17,234 nucleotides of DNA from SIG607 sp045614505 (GTDB lineage Bacteria; Bacillota; Clostridia; Oscillospirales; Acutalibacteraceae), in NCBI GenBank assembly GCA_045614505.1, contig JAZLDA010000011.1, forward strand, positions 1-17,234, read 5' to 3'. The position numbers and the translations under genes are program-made. This document shows, piece after piece, positions 14,151 to 17,234 of this stretch. The number at the start of each line of letters is the position of its first letter. Position 1 is the first letter of the stretch. The notes beneath the pieces are model-generated. The model was given only the letters and a program-made list of their open reading frames with translations. It had not been told where the DNA came from and did not search any database.

Positions 14151-15929
14151 ATGGAGATTTTTAAATCAGTTCTTATGATGCTTGCAGGACTTGCATTCTT
14201 CCTTTTCGGTATGAGCGTTATGTCTGCAAGTCTTGAAAAAATGTCAGGCGGAAAGCTTGAAACAACACTTAAAAAGGCTACCTCAAAGCCGCTTTTGGGC
14301 TTTACTCTGGGTGCAGGTATAACCATTGCCATGCAGTCCTCTTCGGCTATGACGGTTATGCTGGTTGGTCTTGTTAACTCCGGTATTATGGAGTTCCCTC
14401 AGACCATTGCTCCCATTCTCGGCTCTAATGTAGGTACCACCTTTACCGCGTGGATATTAAACCTTATGGGTGTTCAGAGTGATAAATTCAGCATTATTAT
14501 GTTACTCAGCCCCGAATACCTATCCCCCATAATGGCATTTATCGGTATAGTTGTGAGAATGTTTGCTAAAAAGAGCAAGCACAAGGAACTGGGCACAATA
14601 CTTTTGGGCTTTGCCATACTTATGTATGGTATGGAGTTTATGAGCGATTCTGTAAGCGCCATTAAGAATATGGACGGCTTCGACAGATTTATAGGCTTTA
14701 TAGAGGAGCCTTGGATGGCGCTTATCGTTTCCACTGTATTCACAGGCATTATTCAGTCCTCTGCCGCGACGGTAGGTATCGTTCAGACCTTGGCACTGTC
14801 AGGACTTATTACCTGGGATATGGCCATTCCGTTGGTGTTGGGCGCAAATATCGGTACTTGTATCACCGCCCTTATTTCTTCGGTAGGAACCAACAAAAAC
14901 GCAAAGCGCGTTGTTGCGGTTCACCTTTATGTAAATACCGTGGGAAGCATTCTGACTATGATAATCTTAACGATTGTCTCTCCCTTTATGAAGGATATTC
15001 TCAAAACTCATATCGGTACCGTTGAGGTATCTGTTATTCATACCGTATTTAACGTAGCCTTAAGTATTTTAATGGGACTTACCTATAAACTGCTTATCAA
15101 GGTGGTTATGTGGGTTGTTCCCGATAAAAAGGGCAAGCAGGACAAGAATGTATTTCTGGACGAAAGACTTCTGCTTACCCCCGGTCTTGCTATTGACCAG
15201 TGTAGCCGTCTTACCGACGAAATGGCAGAGATTTCCCGTACTGCCATAATGAAGTCCATTGAAGCTATATACGATTATCGTAAAGAGCTTGTGGAAGAGG
15301 TAACTGAGCTTGAAGGCCTTACCGATAAATATGAGGATAAGCTGGGTACCTTCCTTGTGCGCCTTTCCGGACGAAATCTTTCGGGCAAGGAAAGTCATAT
15401 TATAGGAAGAATGTTGCATACTATAGGAGACCTTGAGCGTATAGGCGACCATGCTGAGAATATTGTCAAGGTTGCCGAGGAGCTTTATGAGAAGAAGCTT
15501 TCCTTCTCCCCTCAGGCTATGGAGGAAATCAAGGTTATTACCTCTGCCATTACCGAAATAGTTGACCTGACTATCGAATCCTTTACCAACGATAATATAG
15601 AAGAGGCATCTCTTGTTGAGCCTCTGGAGCAGGTTGTTGATACGCTGCGCGCCGATATTCAGGCACGCCATATAGAGAGAGTTCAAAGGGGTGAATGCAC
15701 AGTTGAGCTGGGCTTCATTCTTACCGACCTTCTTGCTAACTACGAACGTGTATCCGACCACTGCTCCAATATTGCGGTTTATACCGTTCAACTCGAATCA
15801 AAAATTCTTGATGCTCATAAATATCTGCGCGGACTTCATGCAGGAAAAAATCCCGATTTCGTCTCGCAGTTCACAAAATATGAGCAGAAATATTCACTTC
15901 CCGCAGGAGAAGAGGTTTCTGTATGTTAG
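14151..15929 (+). CDS. Na+/phosphate cotransporter (NptA-like) with PhoU-like tail
   Basis: A 592-residue membrane protein for sodium-driven uptake, or possibly export, of phosphate. The membrane half carries two inverted repeats with the hallmark QSSSA (62-66) followed by GSNVGTT (91-97), and QSSAA (202-206) followed by GANIGT (231-236), across about eight or nine helices to residue 330. The cytoplasmic half (about 345-565) is helical with two PhoU-type repeats, seen in RMLHTIGDLERIGDHAENI and the repeated element YERVSDHCSNIAVYTVQLE. This fusion is common in Firmicutes. ATG 14151 follows GGGTGAG (14140-14146) 32 bases after glyS, without a terminator between them, so the genes are probably cotranscribed. 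The end overlaps sufC by 7 bases. Confidence 0.92.
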   Translation: MEIFKSVLMMLAGLAFFLFGMSVMSASLEKMSGGKLETTLKKATSKPLLGFTLGAGITIAMQSSSAMTVMLVGLVNSGIMEFPQTIAPILGSNVGTTFTAWILNLMGVQSDKFSIIMLLSPEYLSPIMAFIGIVVRMFAKKSKHKELGTILLGFAILMYGMEFMSDSVSAIKNMDGFDRFIGFIEEPWMALIVSTVFTGIIQSSAATVGIVQTLALSGLITWDMAIPLVLGANIGTCITALISSVGTNKNAKRVVAVHLYVNTVGSILTMIILTIVSPFMKDILKTHIGTVEVSVIHTVFNVALSILMGLTYKLLIKVVMWVVPDKKGKQDKNVFLDERLLLTPGLAIDQCSRLTDEMAEISRTAIMKSIEAIYDYRKELVEEVTELEGLTDKYEDKLGTFLVRLSGRNLSGKESHIIGRMLHTIGDLERIGDHAENIVKVAEELYEKKLSFSPQAMEEIKVITSAITEIVDLTIESFTNDNIEEASLVEPLEQVVDTLRADIQARHIERVQRGECTVELGFILTDLLANYERVSDHCSNIAVYTVQLESKILDAHKYLRGLHAGKNPDFVSQFTKYEQKYSLPAGEEVSVC

Positions 15930-16645
15930 AACTTAAAAACATCGGCTTTGATGTATACGAAGACGGTGTGAAAAAATCTATTCTTAAAGACGTAAACCTT
16001 AAAATTGATGACAGGTTTGTTGCTCTCACCGGTCCCAACGGCGGCGGAAAATCCACCCTTGCAAAAATCATTGCAGGTATTCTTTCCCCTACAAGCGGAC
16101 AGATTTTCCTTGACGGAAAAGAAATTACAAGCCTTTCTGTCACCGAGCGCGCCAAAATGGGAGTAAGCTTTGCCTTTCAGCAGCCGGTACGCTTTAAGGG
16201 AATTACCGTAAAAGACCTTATCAGTATTGCCAAGGGCAAGGATATTTCAGTAAGTGAAGCCTGCGGCTATCTCTCTGAAGTAGGACTTTGCGCTAAGGAT
16301 TACATTAACAGAGAAGTAAACGCAAGTCTTTCGGGCGGTGAGCTTAAAAGAATTGAAATTGCCACAGTTATGGCAAGAGGTACAAGCCTTTCAATTTTCG
16401 ACGAGCCCGAGGCAGGCATTGACCTCTGGAGCTTTAATAACCTTATTAAGGTTTTTGAAAAAATGCATGAGAAAATCGGCGGCTGTATTATGATTATTTC
16501 CCATCAGGAAAGAATACTTGATATTGCCGACAGAGTTATTGTAATAGCCGACGGAACTGTGCTTAAAAGCGGAAACAAGGAAGAAATTCTTCCCGACCTT
16601 TTAGCGGCAAGCTCTGTCTGCAAGACTCTCACTGAGAAGCTTTAA
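15923..16645 (+). CDS. sufC: SufC-like ABC ATPase of Fe-S cluster assembly
   Basis: A 240-residue ATP-binding subunit that drives the SufB/SufD-type scaffold during iron-sulfur cluster assembly in the cytoplasm. All ABC motifs are visible: Walker A GPNGGGKST (37-45), a Q-loop in FAFQQP (84-88), signature LSGGELKRIEIA (136-147), Walker B SIFDEPEAGID (157-167) and the H-loop His194 (ISHQE). The LSGGExKRxEI signature and PEAGID Walker B mark SufC rather than a transport ATPase, and there is no permease nearby. The start lies inside the Na/Pi gene after AGGAGAAGAGG, suggesting coupled translation, and the next gene follows after 10 bases. Confidence 0.88.
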   Translation: MLELKNIGFDVYEDGVKKSILKDVNLKIDDRFVALTGPNGGGKSTLAKIIAGILSPTSGQIFLDGKEITSLSVTERAKMGVSFAFQQPVRFKGITVKDLISIAKGKDISVSEACGYLSEVGLCAKDYINREVNASLSGGELKRIEIATVMARGTSLSIFDEPEAGIDLWSFNNLIKVFEKMHEKIGGCIMIISHQERILDIADRVIVIADGTVLKSGNKEEILPDLLAASSVCKTLTEKL

Positions 16646-16655
16646 GGAGGAGACT

Positions 16656-17234
16656 ATGGACGCGATACAAAAAAATTTGCTCAGCGAAATAGCCGACCTC
16701 CACTCTGTTCCCGACGGCGCATATAATATCCGCGCTAACGGAGCCGCGGCAGGAAGACGCTCCACCGAAAATATTGAAATTGTAACCAAAGTGGACAAGC
16801 CGGGCATTGATATTTTTATTAAACCTGGTACCAAAAACGAGAGCGTTCATATTCCTGTAGTTATAAGTCAGACAGGTCTAAAAGACCTTGTTTATAATGA
16901 CTTTTATATCGGCGAGGATAGTGATGTTCTTATAATTGCAGGTTGCGGTATTCATAATACAGGGGACAGTGAGTCCTCCCACGACGGCATTCATACCTTC
17001 CATATCGGCAAAAACGCCAGACTTCGCTATGTTGAAAAGCATTACGGAATCGGGGATGGTATGGGTGAGAATGTAATGAATCCCACCACCGTCATTGAGT
17101 TGGACGAGGGCGCAAGTATGGAGATGGAGACTACCCAGATTAAGGGAATTGACTCCACTGTGCGTGACACCCGCGCAACCCTTAAAGAAGGCGCCAGCCT
17201 TGTGGTGAGAGAAAAAATAATGACCCACGGCAAA
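16656..17234 (+). CDS. SufB/SufD-family Fe-S scaffold protein (partial, runs off window)
   Basis: The first 193 codons of a SufB/SufD-type protein are present, with no stop before the edge. ATG 16656 follows AAGGAGGAG at 16644-16652, just after the sufC stop. Recognisable features are a short helical N-terminus, then a beta-helix-like repeat region: LIIAGCGIHNTGD (92-104) with Cys97 and His100, SSHDGIHTFHIGK with further His, RYVEKHYG (124-131) and VIELDEGASMEME (146-158). The CGIHN...HDGIH block is what I associate with short SufB homologues found with SufC alone in anaerobes and archaea. The C-terminal residues that would decide SufB versus SufD lie beyond the window. Confidence 0.85.
   Translation, partial: MDAIQKNLLSEIADLHSVPDGAYNIRANGAAAGRRSTENIEIVTKVDKPGIDIFIKPGTKNESVHIPVVISQTGLKDLVYNDFYIGEDSDVLIIAGCGIHNTGDSESSHDGIHTFHIGKNARLRYVEKHYGIGDGMGENVMNPTTVIELDEGASMEMETTQIKGIDSTVRDTRATLKEGASLVVREKIMTHGK

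Noticed and set aside
15069..15791. A 240-codon minus-strand open frame inside the Na/Pi transporter
   Set aside because: Its length comes from codon bias in the opposite strand; the plus-strand protein has all family motifs, and the minus frame matches nothing.
15923..16645. SufC-like gene as part of a phosphate or multidrug ABC transporter
   Set aside because: No permease gene is adjacent, the signature and Walker B residues are SufC-like, and the next gene has SufB/SufD motifs.
1..17234. CRISPR arrays, insertion sequences, integrase genes or attachment repeats
   Set aside because: I saw no regularly spaced direct repeats, transposase or recombinase motifs, or flanking terminal repeats; the window looks like ordinary chromosome.

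Overview
The window reads as chromosomal DNA of a low-to-moderate GC, anaerobic Firmicute, most likely a gut-type clostridium of the Ruminococcaceae/Oscillospiraceae kind. This is inferred from strong GGAGG-type ribosome sites, A/T-rich promoters, a single-chain class II glycyl-tRNA synthetase, a two-gene SufC/SufB-like pair, a split ThrE exporter and an LtaS-type sulfatase. No species can be named from the sequence alone.

Layout. (1) 1-90 is the 3' end of a 23S rRNA, followed by a terminator with no 5S gene after it. (2) 227-1372 is a broken lipoprotein gene of SGNH-hydrolase type with two opposite frameshifts. (3) 1502-7329 is one tightly packed plus-strand transcription unit: a GT2 glycosyltransferase, three dTDP-rhamnose genes (rfbD, rfbB, rfbC), a hemolysin III/TrhA membrane protein, a HAD phosphatase and the two halves of a ThrE-type exporter. 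It has a strong promoter in front and a strong hairpin terminator behind. (4) 7485-9539 is a monocistronic LtaS-like membrane sulfatase. (5) 9579-11901 is a minus-strand MATE transporter-gpsA operon that converges on the sulfatase across a shared bidirectional terminator. (6) 12015-12560 holds two small unrecognised minus-strand genes with their own promoter and terminator. (7) 12727-17234 is a plus-strand unit of glyS (with an in-frame TAA at codon 50), a Na/Pi cotransporter with a PhoU-like tail, sufC and a SufB/SufD-like gene that runs off the window.

How the parts fit. The first operon supplies dTDP-L-rhamnose and a likely rhamnosyltransferase for a surface polysaccharide. rfbA, needed for the first step, is not here. 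The LtaS-like enzyme and GpsA could both concern glycerol-phosphate polymers or lipids, but they sit on opposite strands and the link is only inference. SufC and the SufB-like protein are probably a minimal Fe-S cluster assembly system.

I did not find a clearly new multi-gene system. The points most worth a second look are the stop codon inside the otherwise intact glyS, the paired compensating frameshifts in the lipoprotein gene, the palindrome inside the divergent promoter region at 12597-12661, the two small uncharacterised genes beside it, and the missing 5S rRNA.
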